NCBI RefSeq assembly: GCF_001625195.1
Contig: NC_054390.1
Span: 434,001-498,000 of the forward strand
Direction: 5' to 3'
DNA: 64,000 nucleotides
Source: Drechmeria coniospora
Lineage: Eukaryota > Ascomycota > Sordariomycetes > Hypocreales > Ophiocordycipitaceae
Part shown: positions 44,390 to 57,299 of the stretch, one piece after another
Numbering within the stretch: the stretch's first letter is position 1
Layout of the letters: every line of letters begins with the position of its first letter
Translations under genes and position numbers: made by a program
The notes under the pieces: model-generated
What the model was told of the DNA's origin: nothing
The model's input: only the letters and a program-made list of their open reading frames with translations
The model's database searches: none

Positions 44390-47300
44390 GTACCAGTTCG
44401 ATTCTTCCACTACCTGGTTGTGTAAATTGTCCTACGACTATTATTGTAACAGCAATTCCTACTATACTCACTCAAGTTATACGTGGGCCAGTAGCGGGAT
44501 CAAGTACTATATTTCCTGAACCCGCATGTAGTGGTAGCTGCATTGCAACAGTAATCGTAACGGTTATTGTCGAGACAACTTTTGGCCCGACCCCGGCGAC
44601 AACGACGATTATACTACCTCCTGAATGTACAGAAAACTGTAGAATTAGAATTGTTGAAACGGCTACAGGAGGATATACAACTGAGATTACGGATGGACCA
44701 GTAGCTGGTACAAGTACAATACCACCACCCCCTAGGTGTCAGGGAAACTGTCAAACCAAACTTATAATTACACGAGTAGGTGGAGAAATAACCCAGTTTA
44801 CCTATGGACCTCTACCAGGTACAAGTAAAATCTTTCCACTACTAGGCTGTACTGGCAACTGTCCGACTCGAATTATAGTAACTATTACGGCTGACTATAC
44901 TACGGAGTCTACTTTCGGACCAATACCGGGAACTAGTACTATTTTACCTTCCGCTGGGTGTATTGGTAACTGTCCTACAAGAATTATTATTACCATAGGT
45001 CCCAGTGGCGGTACAACTACCGAATCAACATATGGACCAACGGCTGGGACCAATACAATACCACCTTCTGTAGGATGCATTGGCTTCTGTCCTACAAGAG
45101 TTGTTATAACTATCAGTACAACAGGTGTTATTACAGTATCTACAACGGGACCGTCATCGGGAACCAGTACAATTCTACCTTCCGCTGGATGTATTGGAAA
45201 CTGTCCTACGACAATTGTCATTACAGTAGGTCCCTCTGGTGGTTTAATAACAGAATCAACATATGGACCAACCGCCGGAACTAGTACAATACCACCTACT
45301 GTAGGATGTATTGGCTTCTGTCCTACCAGGGTAATAGTTACTGTAAATACCAGTGGCCTTGTTCTAGAAACTACCTACGGACCAACAGCTGGCACAAGTA
45401 TGATACCGCCTTCAGCTGGATGTACTGGTAACTGTCCTACAAAGCTTATTATTACAATCAGTACAACAGGTCTTATTACAGAATCCACTACAGGACCGAC
45501 TGCAGGAACGAGTACTATTTTACCATCCGCTGGATGTATTGGTAACTGCCCTGCAAGGGTTATTGTTACTGTGGGTCCTTCTGGTGGTTTAATAACCGAA
45601 TCTACCTATGGACCAACTGCCGGGACTAGGACAATACCACCTTCTGCAGGATGTACTGGCTTCTGTCCTACTAGGGTTATAGTTACTGTAGGTACCAGTA
45701 GCCTTATTCTAGACACTACATACGGACCAACATCTGGCATAAGTACGATACCGCCCTTAGCTGGATGTACTGGTAACTGTCCTACAAAGCTTGTTATAAC
45801 AATCAGTACAACAGGTGTTATTACAGAATCCACTACAGGGCCGACAGCGGGAACTAGTACTATTCTTCCTTCCGCTGGATGTATTGGTAACTGCCCTACA
45901 AGGATTATTATTACTGTGGGTCCATCTGGTGGTTTAACAACCGAATCAACCTATGGACCAACGGCAGGGACTAGTACAATACCACCTTCTGTAGGATGCT
46001 TTGGCTATTGTCCTACTACGATAATAGTTACTGTAGGTACCAGTGGCCTTATTTTAGAAACCACCTACGGACCGACAGCTGGCACAAGTACAATACCGCC
46101 TTCACCTGGATGTACTGGTAACTGTCCTACAAAGCTTGTCATAACAATCAGTACAACGGGTGTTATTACAGAATCCACTACAGGACCGACACCGGGAACT
46201 AGTACTATTCTACCTTCCGCTGGATGTATTGGTAACTGTCCTACAAGAATTATTGTTACTGTCAGTCCTTCTGGTGGTTTAATAACCGAATCAACATTTG
46301 GACCAACGGCCGGAACTAGTACAATACCACCTTCTACAGAATGCATTGGCTTCTGTCCTACAAGGGTTATTATAACCATCAGTACTACAGGCGTTATTAC
46401 AGTATCCACAACGGGACCGACAGCCGGAACCAGTACTATTCCACCTTCCACTGGATGTATTGGTAACTGTCCTACGACAATTGTTGTTACAGTAGGTCCT
46501 TCTGGTGGTTTGATAACCGAATCAACCTATGGACCAACGGCAGGGACTAGTACAATACTTCCTTCTACAGGATGTATTGGCTTCTGTCCCACTAAGGTAA
46601 TAGTAACCGTAAGTACAATAGATGCAATTACAGAAACTACCTATGGACCTTCAGCCGGGACCAGTACAATTCCAGCATCTTCTGGATGTGTCGGGAACTG
46701 CCCTACAAGAATTATTGTAACTGTAGGTACCAGTGGCGTTATTGTGGAAACTACCTATGGACCAACAGCTGGCACAAGTACGATACCACCTTCAGCTGGA
46801 TGTACTGGTAACTGTCCTACAAAGCTTATTATAACAATCAGTACAACAGGTGTCATTACAGAATCCACTAAAGGACCGACTGCGGGAACTAGTACTATTT
46901 TACCATCCGCTAGATGTATTGGTAACTGCCCTACAAGGATTATTGTTACTATGGGTCCTTCTGGTGGTTTAATAACCGAATCATCCTATGGACCAACTGC
47001 CGGGACTAGTACAATACCACCTTCTGCAGGATGTATTGACTTCTGTCCTACTAGGGTAATAGTTACTATAGGTACCAGTGGTCTTATTCTAGAAACCACC
47101 TACGGACCAACAGCTGGCACAAGTACGATACCGCCTTCAGCTGGATGTACTGGTGACTGTCCTACAAAGCTTATTGTAGCAATCGATACAACAGGTGTTA
47201 TTACAGAATCCACTACAGGGCCGACAGCGGGAACTAGTACTATTTTACCTTCGGCTGGATGTATTGAAAACTGCCCTACGAGAATTATTATTACCTTTGG

Positions 47301-50300
47301 TCCTTCTGGCGGTATATCTACCGAATTAACGTATGGACCAACGGCCGGGACCATTACAATTCTACCTTTCGCAGGATGTATTGGCTTCTGCCCTACCAGA
47401 GTAATAGTTACCGTAAGCACAACAGATGCAATTACAACAACCACCTATGGACCTTCAGCCGGTACCAGTACAATTCTAGCATCATCTGGATGTATCGGGA
47501 ACTGCCCGACAAGAATTATTGTAACTGTACGTACCAGTGGCCTGATTGTACAAACTACCTACGGACCGACAGCTGGCACAAGTACGATACCGCCTTCAGA
47601 TGGATGTACTGGCAACTGTCCTACAAAGCTTATTATAACAATTAGTACAACAGGTCTTATTACAGAATTTACTACAGGACCAACAGCGGGAACTAGTACT
47701 ATTTCACCATCCGCTGGATGTATTGGTAACTGCCCTACAAGAGTTATTATTACCGTTGGTCCTTCTGGTGGTTTAATAACCGAATCAACCTATGGACCAA
47801 CTGCCGGGACTAGTACAATACCACCTTCTGCAGGATGTACTGGCTTCTGTCCTACTAGGGTTATAGTTACTGTATGTACCAGTAGCCTTATTCTAGACAC
47901 TACATACGGACCAACAGCTGGCATAAGTACGATACCTCCTTTAGCTGGATGTACTGGTAACTGTCCTACAAAGCTTGTTATAACAATCAGTACAACAGGT
48001 ATTATTACAGAATCCACTACAGGGCCGACAGCGGGAACTAGTACTATTCTACCTTCCGCTGGATGTATTGGTAACTGCCCTACAAGAATCATTGTTACTG
48101 TCGGTCCTTCCGGCGATGTAATTACTGAATCAACTTATGGACCAACGGCCGGAACGATTACAATTCTACCTTCTGCAGGATGTATTAGCTTCTGTGCCAC
48201 TAGGGTAATAGTTACTGTAAATACAATAGATGCAATTACAACAACCACTTATGGACCTTCAGCCGGGACCAGTACAATTCTGGCATCTTATGGATGTATC
48301 GGGAACTGTCCTACAAGAATTATTGTAACTGTAGGTACCAGTGGCCTTATTCTAGAAACCACCTACGGACCAAAAGCTGGCACAAGTACGATACCGCCTT
48401 CAGCTGGATGTACCGGCAACTGTCCTACAAAGCTTATTATTACAATCAGTACACCAGGTGTCATTACAGAATCCACTACAGGACCGACCGCGGGAACGAG
48501 TACTATTTTACCATCCGCTGGATGTATTGGTAACTGCCCTACAAGGGTTATTGTTACTGTGGGTCCTTCTGGTGGATTAATAACCGAATCAACCTATGGA
48601 CCAACGGCCGGGACTAGTACAATACAACCTTCTGTAGGATGTATTGGCTTCTGTGCAACTAGGGTAATAGTTACTATAGGTACCAGTGGCCTTGTTCTAG
48701 AAACTACCTACGGACCAACAGCTGGCACAAGTACGATACCGCCTTCAGCTGGATGTACTGGTAACTGTCCTACAAAGCTTATTATTACAATCAGTACAAC
48801 AGGTGTCATTACAGAATCTACTACTGGACCGACTGCTGGAACTAGTACTATTTTACCTTCCGCTGGATGTATTGGTAACTGCCCTACAAGAGTTGTTACT
48901 GTGGGTCCTTCTGGTGAATTAATAACCGAATCAACCTATGGACCAACGGCCGGGACTAGTACAATATCACCTTCTGCAGGATGTATTGGCTTCTGTCCTA
49001 CTAGGGTAATAGTTACTGTAGGTAGCAGTGGCATTATTCTAGAAACCACCTACGGACCAACAGCTGGCACAAGTACGATACCGCCTTCGACTGGATGTAC
49101 TGGTAACTGTCCTACAAAGCTTATTATAACAATTAGTACAACAGGTGTTATAACAGAATCCACTAATGGACCGACTGCGGGAACTAGTACTATTCTACCA
49201 TCCGCTGGATGTATTGGTAACTGTCCTACAAGGATTATTGTTACTGTAGGTCCTTCTGGCGGTGTAACTACCGTATCAACCTATGGACCAACTGCCGGGA
49301 CTAGTACAATACCACCTTCTGCAGGATGCATTGGCTTCTGTCCTACAAGTGTTATTATAACTATCAGGACTACAGGCGTTATTACAGTATCTACAACGGG
49401 ACCGATACCCGGAACCAGTACTATTTCACCTTCCTCTGGATGCATTGGTAACTGTCCTACGACAATTGTTGTTACAGTAGGTCCTTCTGGAGGTGTAACT
49501 ACCGTATCAACCTATGGACCAACTGCCGGGACTAGTACAATACCACCTTCTGCAGGATGCATTGGCTTCTGTCCTACAAGTGTTATTATAACTATCAGGA
49601 CTACAGGCGTTATTACAGTATCTACAACGGGACCGATACCCGGAACCAGTACTATTTCACCTTCCTCTGGATGCATTGGTAACTGTCCTACGACAATTGT
49701 TGTTACAGTAGGTCCTTCTGGAGGTTTAATCACTGAATCAACCTATGGACCAACGGCCGGAACAAGTACAATATTACCTACTATAGGATGTATTGGCTTC
49801 TGTCCCACGAGGGTAATAGTAACTGTAAGTACAATAAATGCAATTACAGAAACTACCTATGGTCCTTCAGCCGGGACCAGTACAAGTCCAGCATCTTCTG
49901 GATGTATGGGAAACTGCCCTACAAGAATTATTGTAACTGTAGGTACTAGTGGCCTTAAACAGCTGGAACAAGTACGATACCGCCTTCAGCCGGATGCACT
50001 GGTAATTGTCCTACAAAGCTTATTATAACAATAAATACAACAGGTGCTATTACAGAATCTACTACAGGACCGACTGCGGGAACTAGTACTATTCTACCTT
50101 CCGCTGGATGTATTGGTAACTGCCCTACAAGGATTATTGTTACTGTGGGTCCTTCTGGTGGTTTAATAACCGAATCAACCTATGGACCAACTGCCGGAAC
50201 TAGTACAATATCACCTTCTGTAGGATGTATTGGCTTCTGTCCTACCAGGGTAATAGTTACTGTAGGTACCAGTGGCCTTGTTCTAGAAACCACCTACGGA

Positions 50301-53300
50301 CCAACAGCTGGCACAAGTACGATACCGCGTTCAGCTGGATGTACTGGTAACTGTCCTACAAAGCTTATTATTACAATCAGTACAACAGGTGTCATTACAG
50401 AATCCACTACAGGACCGACCGCGGGAACGAGTACTATTTTACCATCCGCTGGATGTATTGGTAACTGCCCTACAAGAGTTATAGTTACTGTGGGTCCTTC
50501 TGGTGGTTTAATAACCGAATCTACCTATGGACCAATGGTGGGGACTAGTACAATACTACCGTCTGTAGGATGTATTGGCTTCTGTCCTACTATGGTAATA
50601 GTTACTGTAGCTACCAGTGGCATTATTCTAGAAACTACCTACGGACCGTCAGCTGGCACAAGTACGATACCGCCTTCAGCTGGATGTGCTGGTAACTGTC
50701 CTACAAAGCTTATTATTACAGTCAGTACATCAGCTGTTATTACAGAATCCACTACTGGACCGACTGCTGGAACTAGTACTATTCTACCATCCGCTGGATG
50801 TATTGGTAACTGTCCTACAAGAATTATTTTTACTGTAGGTCCTTCTGGCGGTGTATCTACCGAATCAATCTATGGACCAACAGCCGGGACGAGTACAATA
50901 CCACCTTCCGTAGGCTGCATTGGCTTCTGTCCTACAAGGGTTATTATAACTATCAGGACTACAGGCGTTATTACAGTATCTACAACGGGACCGACACCCG
51001 GAACCAGTACTATTCCACCTTCCACTGGATGTATTGGTAACTGTCCTACAACAATTGTTGTTACAGTAGGTCCTTCTGGAGGTTTAATCACTGAATCAAC
51101 CTATGGACCAACGGCCGGGACAAGTACAATATTACCTACTATAGGATGTATTGGCTTCTGTCCCACTAGGGTAATAGTAACTGTAAGTACAATTGATGCA
51201 ATTACAGAAACTACCTATGGACCTGCAGCCGGGACCAGTACAAGTCCAGCATCTTCTGGATGTATGGGAAACTGCCCTACAAGAATTATTGTAACTGTAG
51301 GTACTAGTGGCCTTATTGTAGAAACTACCTACGGACCAACAGCTGGAACAAGTACGATACCTCCTTCAGCTCGATGTACTGGTAATTGTCCTACAAAGCT
51401 TATTATAACAATAAGCACAACAGGTGCTATTACAGAATCTACTACAGGACCGACTGCGGGAACTAGTACTATTCTACCTTCCGCTGGATGTATTGGCAAC
51501 TGCCCTACAAGGATTATTGTTACTGTGGGTCCTTCTGGTGGTTTAATAACCGAATCAATATTTGGACCAACGGCCGGGACTAGTACAATACCTCCTTCTG
51601 TAGGATGTATTGGCTTTTGTCCTACTAGGGTAATAGTTACCGTAAGTACCATAGATGCAATTACAACAACCACCTATGGACCCTCAGCCGGGACCAGTAC
51701 AATTCCAGCATCATCTGGATGTATCGGAAACTGCCCTACAAGAATTATTGTAACTATAGCTACGAGTGGCCTTATTCTAGAAACCACCTACGGACCGTCA
51801 GCTGGCACAAGTACGATACCGCCTTCAGCTAGATGTACTGGCAACTGTCCTACAAAGCTTATTATTACAATCAGTACACCAGGTGTCATTACAGAATCCA
51901 CTACAGGACCGACTGCAGGAACGAGTACTATTTTACCATCCGCTGGATGTATTGGTAACTGCCCTACAAGGATTATTGTTACTGTGGGTCCTTCTGGTGG
52001 TTTAATAACCGAATCAACATATGGATCAACGGCCGGGACTAGTACAATACCACCTACTGTAGGATGTATTGGCTTCTGTCCCACTACGGTAATAGTTACT
52101 GTAGCTACGAGTGGCCTTATTCTAGAAATTACCTACGGACCGACAGCTGGCACAAGTACGATACCGCCTTTAGCTGGATGTACTGGTAACTGTCCTACAA
52201 AGCTTATCATAACACTTAGTACAACAGGTGTTGTAACAGAATCCACCACAGGACCGACTGCGGGAACTAGTACCATTTTACCTTCCGCTGGATGTATTGG
52301 TAACTGCCCTACAAGGGTTATTGTTACTGTAGGTCCATCTGGCGGTGTAACTACCGAATCAACCTATGGACCAACTGCCGGGACGAGTACAATACCACCT
52401 TCTGTAGGATGCATTGGCTTCTGTCCTACAAGGGTTATTATAACTATCAGTACTACAGGTCTTATTACAGTATCTACAACGGGACCCTTACCGGGAACCA
52501 GTACTATTCCACCTTCCGCTGGATGTATTGGTTACTGTCCTACGAGAATTGTTGTTACAGTAGGTCCTTCTGGTGGTTTAATAACCGAATCAACATATGG
52601 ACCAACGGCCGGAACTAGTACAATACCACCTTCTGTAGGATGTATTGGCTTCTGTCCCACCACGGTAATAATTACTGTAGTTACCAGTGGCCTTTTTCTG
52701 GAAACCACCTACGGACCAACAGCTGGCACAAGTACGATACCGCCTTCAGCTGGATGTACTGGTAACTGTCCTACAAAGCTAATTATAACAATTCGTACAA
52801 CAGGTGTTATTATGGAATCCACTACAGGGCAGACATCGGGAACTAGTACCATTTTACCTTCCGCTGGATGTATTGGTAACTGCCCTACAAGGGTCATTGT
52901 TACTGTAGGTCCATCTGGCGGTGTAACTACCGAATCAACCTATGGACCAACTGCCGGGACGAGTACAATACCACCTTCTGTAGGATGCATTGGCTTCTGT
53001 CCTACAAGAGTTGTTATAACTATCAGTACTACAGGTGTTATTACAGTATCTACAACGGGACCGTCATCGGGAACGAGTACTATTCCACCTTCCGCTGGAT
53101 GTATTGGAAACTGTCCTACGACAATTGTTGTTACAGTAGGTCCCTCTGGTGGTTTAATAACAGAATCAACATATGGACCAACGGCCGGAACTAGTACAAT
53201 ACTACCGTCTGTAGGATGTATTGGCTTCTGTCCTACTAGGGTAGTAATTACTGTAGTTACCAGTGGCCTTATTCTGGAAACCACCTACGGACCAACAGCT

Positions 53301-54830
53301 GGCACAAGTACGATACCGCCTTTAGCTGGATGTACTGGTAACTGTCCTACAAAGCTAATTATAACAATTCGTACAACAGGTGTTATTATGGAATCCACTA
53401 CAGGGCAGACATCGGGAACTAGTACCATTTTACCTTCCGCTGGATGTATTGGTAACTGCCCTACAAGAATTATTGTTACGGTAGGTCCATCTGGTGGTGT
53501 AACTACCGAATCAACCTATGGACCAACTGCCGGGACGAGTACAATACCACCTTCTGTAGGATGCATTGGCTTCTGTCCTACAAGGGTTATTATAACTATC
53601 AGTACTATAGGTATTATTACAGTATCTACGACAGGACCGTCATCTGGAACCAGTACCATTCCACCTTCTGCTGGATGTATTGGAAACTGTCCTACGACAA
53701 TTGTCGTTACAGTAGGCCCCTCTGGTGGTTTGATAACCGAATCAACATATGGACCAACAGCCGGGACTAGTACAATACCACCTTCTGTAGGATGCATTGG
53801 CTTCTGTCCTACTAGGGTAATAGTTACTGTAGTTACTAGTGGCCTTATTTTAGAAACTACCTACGGACCAATATCTGGCACAAGTACGATACCACCTTCA
53901 GCTGGATGTACTGGTAACTGTCCTACAAAGCTTATTATGACAATTCGTACAACAGGTGTTATTACTGAATCCACCACTGGGCCGATATCGGGAATTAGTA
54001 CTATTCTACCTTCCGCTGGATGTATTGGTAACTGCCCTACGAGAATTATTGTTACCATTGGTCCCCCTGGAGGTATATCTACCGAATCAACTTATGGACA
54101 AACGGCAGGTACCATTACAATTCTACCTTCTGTAGGCTGTATTGGCTTCTGTCCTACTAGGGTAATAGTAACTGTAAGTACAATAGATGCAATTACGACA
54201 ACTACCTATGGACCAACGGCTGGGACTAGTACAATACTACCATCTTCTACGTGTGTCGGTAACTGCCCTACAAGGATCATTATAACAATTAGTACTACAG
54301 GTGTTATTATAGAATCCACTCCGGGACTAACAGCGGGAACTAGTAGTATTCCACCTTCCGCTGGATGTATTGGTAACTGCCCTACGAGAATTATTATTAC
54401 CGTCAGTCCTTCTGGCGGTAGAACTACCGAAACAACGTATGGTCCGTCGGCCGGGACTAGTACAATTCCACCATCTTCTGGGTGTATCGGCAATTGCCCT
54501 ACAAGGATTATTGTCACTATTGTAACTAGTGGCCTTATTCTTGAAACTACCTCCGGATCGACAGCTGGCACAATTACTATACCGCCTTCAGCTGGATGCA
54601 TAGGTAACTGTCCTACAAAGCTTATTATTACAGTAACTGGCGTTATTACAACCCGATTTACAATCGGACCAACGGCAGGCACCTCAACTATCCGGCCTAC
54701 GGCCGGATGCATTACTAGTTGTACTACGACAATTATTATTACGCACCCGCCAGATGTAGTCGTAATGTCAACTATCACTACGGGTAGCGTAAGCGGCACA
54801 TCTACAATTACGCCGCCAGCTGGCTGCACT
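44390..54830 (+). repeat. Adhesin repeat array with ~345-bp higher-order unit
   Basis: Three ~115-bp subunits (TGNC, IGNC and IGFC types) tend to recur in fixed order. 49261-49491 and 49492-49722 are identical 231-bp tandem copies. A block near 49720-50080 recurs at about 51065-51480 with few differences. Confidence 0.8.
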
Positions 54831-56220
54831 CACCCCTGCACAACGAGTGTGATTATTACTCGGCCAACATTGCCCCCTCTCGCCTGTACAACTATGTGTC
54901 CTTCTGGAGGATTGCCAACCTACCTATATTATAACAAGGATTCAAGCAGTATTGATAATAATGACCCTGGAACGTATGGAACCGGCTTGTCTCCAGATTA
55001 TTACTTTTCTCTCACACCTTTGCAATCGGGCTTTACCAATACCCTTAATATACCTCCTTTCCACCATGGGAATACAACGGAGGAGCGAACATACGGTGGA
55101 ATGACATTTATCGCTTACAATTTCACTATAGTTTCTTATGGCTATTTCTTTGCTAACATCTCTGGGACTTATACGTTCTGTAACCCTGCTGGCGTTAACG
55201 GCGGCTGTGATGATATTAATAACCTTTATGTCGGATCGCAGGCTGCATTTCCCTGCAGCAATCCGGTGACTCCATTCCCGGGACAAACACCGATTCTCAT
55301 TTGCAAATATAATACTGCAGTAACATGTACTGGTATTACTTTGACTGGGGGTTTTTGGTATCCAATTCGCTCTGTATTTGGAAACATTAAAGGTGCATCT
55401 GGCTTGCAAATTAGAGTAACATATCCAGGAGCGACATCGGGCCAGGAAATTCCAGCAGAAAGTCTTGCCGCGGCGCTTTGTCCGGACACAATTGTAACAA
55501 GAACTATTACTACAGGCACTCGGATGGGTACAGCTACAATTACACCGCCAGCTGGCTGCACTCACCCCTGCACAACGAGTGTGATTATTACTCGGCCAAC
55601 ATTGCCCCCTCTCGCCTGTACAACTATGTGTCCTTCCGGAGGATTGCCAACCTACCTGTATTATAACAAGGATACAAGCAGTATTGATAATAATGACCCT
55701 GGAACGTATGGAACCGGCTTGTCTCCAGATTATTACTTTTCTCTCACACCTTTGCAATCGGGCTTTACCAATACCCTTAATATACCTCCTTTCCACCATG
55801 GGAATACAACGGAGGAGCGAACATACGGTGGAATGACATTTATCGCTTACAATTTCACTATAGTTTCTTATGGCTATTTCTTTGCTAACATCTCTGGGAC
55901 TTATACGTTCTGTAACCCTGCTGGCGTTAACGGCGGCTGTGATGATATTAATAACCTTTATGTCGGATCGCAGGCTGCATTTCCCTGCATCAATCCGGTG
56001 ACTCCATTCCCGGGACAAACACCGATTCTCATTTGCAAATATAATACTGCAGTAACATGTACTGGTATTACTTGGACTGGGGGGTTTTGGTATCCAATTC
56101 GCTCTGTATTTGGAAACATCAAAGGTGCATCTGGCTTGCAAATTAGAGTAACATATCCAGGAGCGACATTGGGCCAGGAAATTCCAGCAGAAAGTCTTGC
56201 CCCGGCGCTTTGTCCGGGCA
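54757..56220 (+). repeat. 732-bp tandem duplication of the GLEYA-domain segment
   Basis: 'attgccaacctacct' starts at 54911 and recurs at 55643, a shift of 732 bp (244 codons), with only a handful of substitutions between copies. Each copy has 'YFFANISGTYTFCNPAG', 'LYVGSQAAFPC', 'FWYPIRSVFGNIKG' and ends near 'GQEIPAESLA'. In-frame, so the encoded protein would end in two nearly identical lectin domains. Confidence 0.85.
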
Positions 56221-56289
56221 CAGCGTAGCGAGAACTACTGTTCGGTGAGGACCTCGTATCAAGTACAGTACGATCAGTGCTTCAGCTAC

Positions 56290-57290
56290 CTGTGGCACTA
56301 TGACCGATAGTGGTGTGAGAACTCTGTTGCAGCAGAATGGACCGCAAAAATGGGCGCCACAGTCAGCGTGGACTTGGTACGAAGGTGTCGTATGCTGCAA
56401 CACACTACGTATAGTATCATCAGCACTTGCCATGAGTACAGCATCACTGCTTGCAACGAGTGCAGCATTCGTACTGACAAGGACAGCATCGGCACTTGCA
56501 AGGAGCGCACCGTGCAGTAGCGGTGCTTACAAAACATGCGGCATTAGTGCTTGCAAAGCGTACTCCGTCAGCATCAATGCTTGCAAGGAGTGTACTGTAC
56601 AGTGCAGCGGGATGGCAAAAATGTCGATTCAATTTGTACGAGTGGCGCTACCAAAGCTGAATCGTTACTTTTTTTGTCAAGCAACTGCACCAGGACTTGC
56701 AACGAGCACTCCGTACAGCACCAGTGCTTGTCAGTACTTGTACTCGCAGTACTTGGTAGGCATGACCGATGGCGTGGTGAGCACACCGTACAGTATCAGG
56801 GCTTTCAAGTGGCACAGCATCGGTGCTTGCAGGCAGTCCTTGAGTGCTCGTAGCACTGGTAGGCTTGACCGATAGCGGTGTACTTGCAACGAAGCAGCAG
56901 AATGCACTTTGTGCTCTGTACTCGCCTGGTATGCACCTTGCATACAAGCATATATTCTCGTCCGGCAAGTCGTGAATCAAATCACGGGAATAGCGTCATG
57001 GCAAGCAGAGCAGTATCAATGCTGGCAAGACGCACAGCACCAATGCTTGCAAAGAGTACTCCGTACAGTATCAGTACTTGCAACGAGTACTCCTTACAGC
57101 AGCATCAGTGCTTGCAACGAGTACTTGCTCCGCACAGCATCAGTTCTTGTAACGAGTACTTGCTTCGTGCAGCGTCAGTACTCGCATGGCATGCACCCTG
57201 CAAGCAAGCATCCTATTCCCGTCCGGCAAGTCCTGCATCAAACCACGCGGATAAGGGTCATGGTACGGAGCAGAGTACGCGGAGGAAGCA
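56290..57290. repeat. Degenerate minisatellite and dispersed-repeat region
   Basis: 56325-56400 is a diverged copy of the 'aaaccagccacaaaa' repeat (also 22215, 36595, 39300). 56410-57190 has 'gcttgcaacgagtactccgtacagcatcagtg'-like units related to 4027-5732. Open frames in several phases are artefacts of the repeat. From ~57190 the sequence matches the starts of 22740-24003 and 39830-41043. Confidence 0.65.
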
Positions 57291-57299
57291 AAAATAAAA

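Larger units (their letters stand above)
43712..56228 (+). pseudogene. Giant adhesin with tandem GLEYA ends, interrupted by a stop and a 22-bp deletion
   Basis: Exon 1 (43712-43866, 155 nt) encodes a signal peptide (MNIELLARFILLLLYAKYAYG) and leader 'YIEFQPLKIICS'. A phase-2 intron (43867-43928) gives Arg52^Thr-Tyr-Thr. Exon 2 reads 'NTFTGPFTTITGIGIG', then TAG at 44083-44085 where paralogues have CAG or CAA. Beyond it the frame is open to ~49957, where 22 bp are missing compared with the near-identical block at 51308-51329; the frame shifts, then runs open to 56228. There are ~90 C-x3-C units of 38-39 residues in a three-type order (TGNCPTKL, IGNCPTR, IGFCPTR), then CTHPC units and two GLEYA-like domains. 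Repaired it would be ~4,100 aa. Either a dead allele, a switchable one, or assembly error; a stop-bypassing intron was sought and not found. Confidence 0.75.

Noticed and set aside
44251..56228. Two separate genes, 44251-50028 and 50145-56228
   Set aside because: The second has no start, promoter or leader, and the break is a simple 22-bp gap relative to a near-identical block. One broken gene is the simpler reading.
1..56228. RIP as the sole cause of the broken adhesins
   Set aside because: Lesions include a transversion (TGY to TGA), a one-base insertion, and 10-bp and 22-bp deletions; only the TAG at 44083 fits C-to-T. A contribution from RIP cannot be excluded without dinucleotide statistics.
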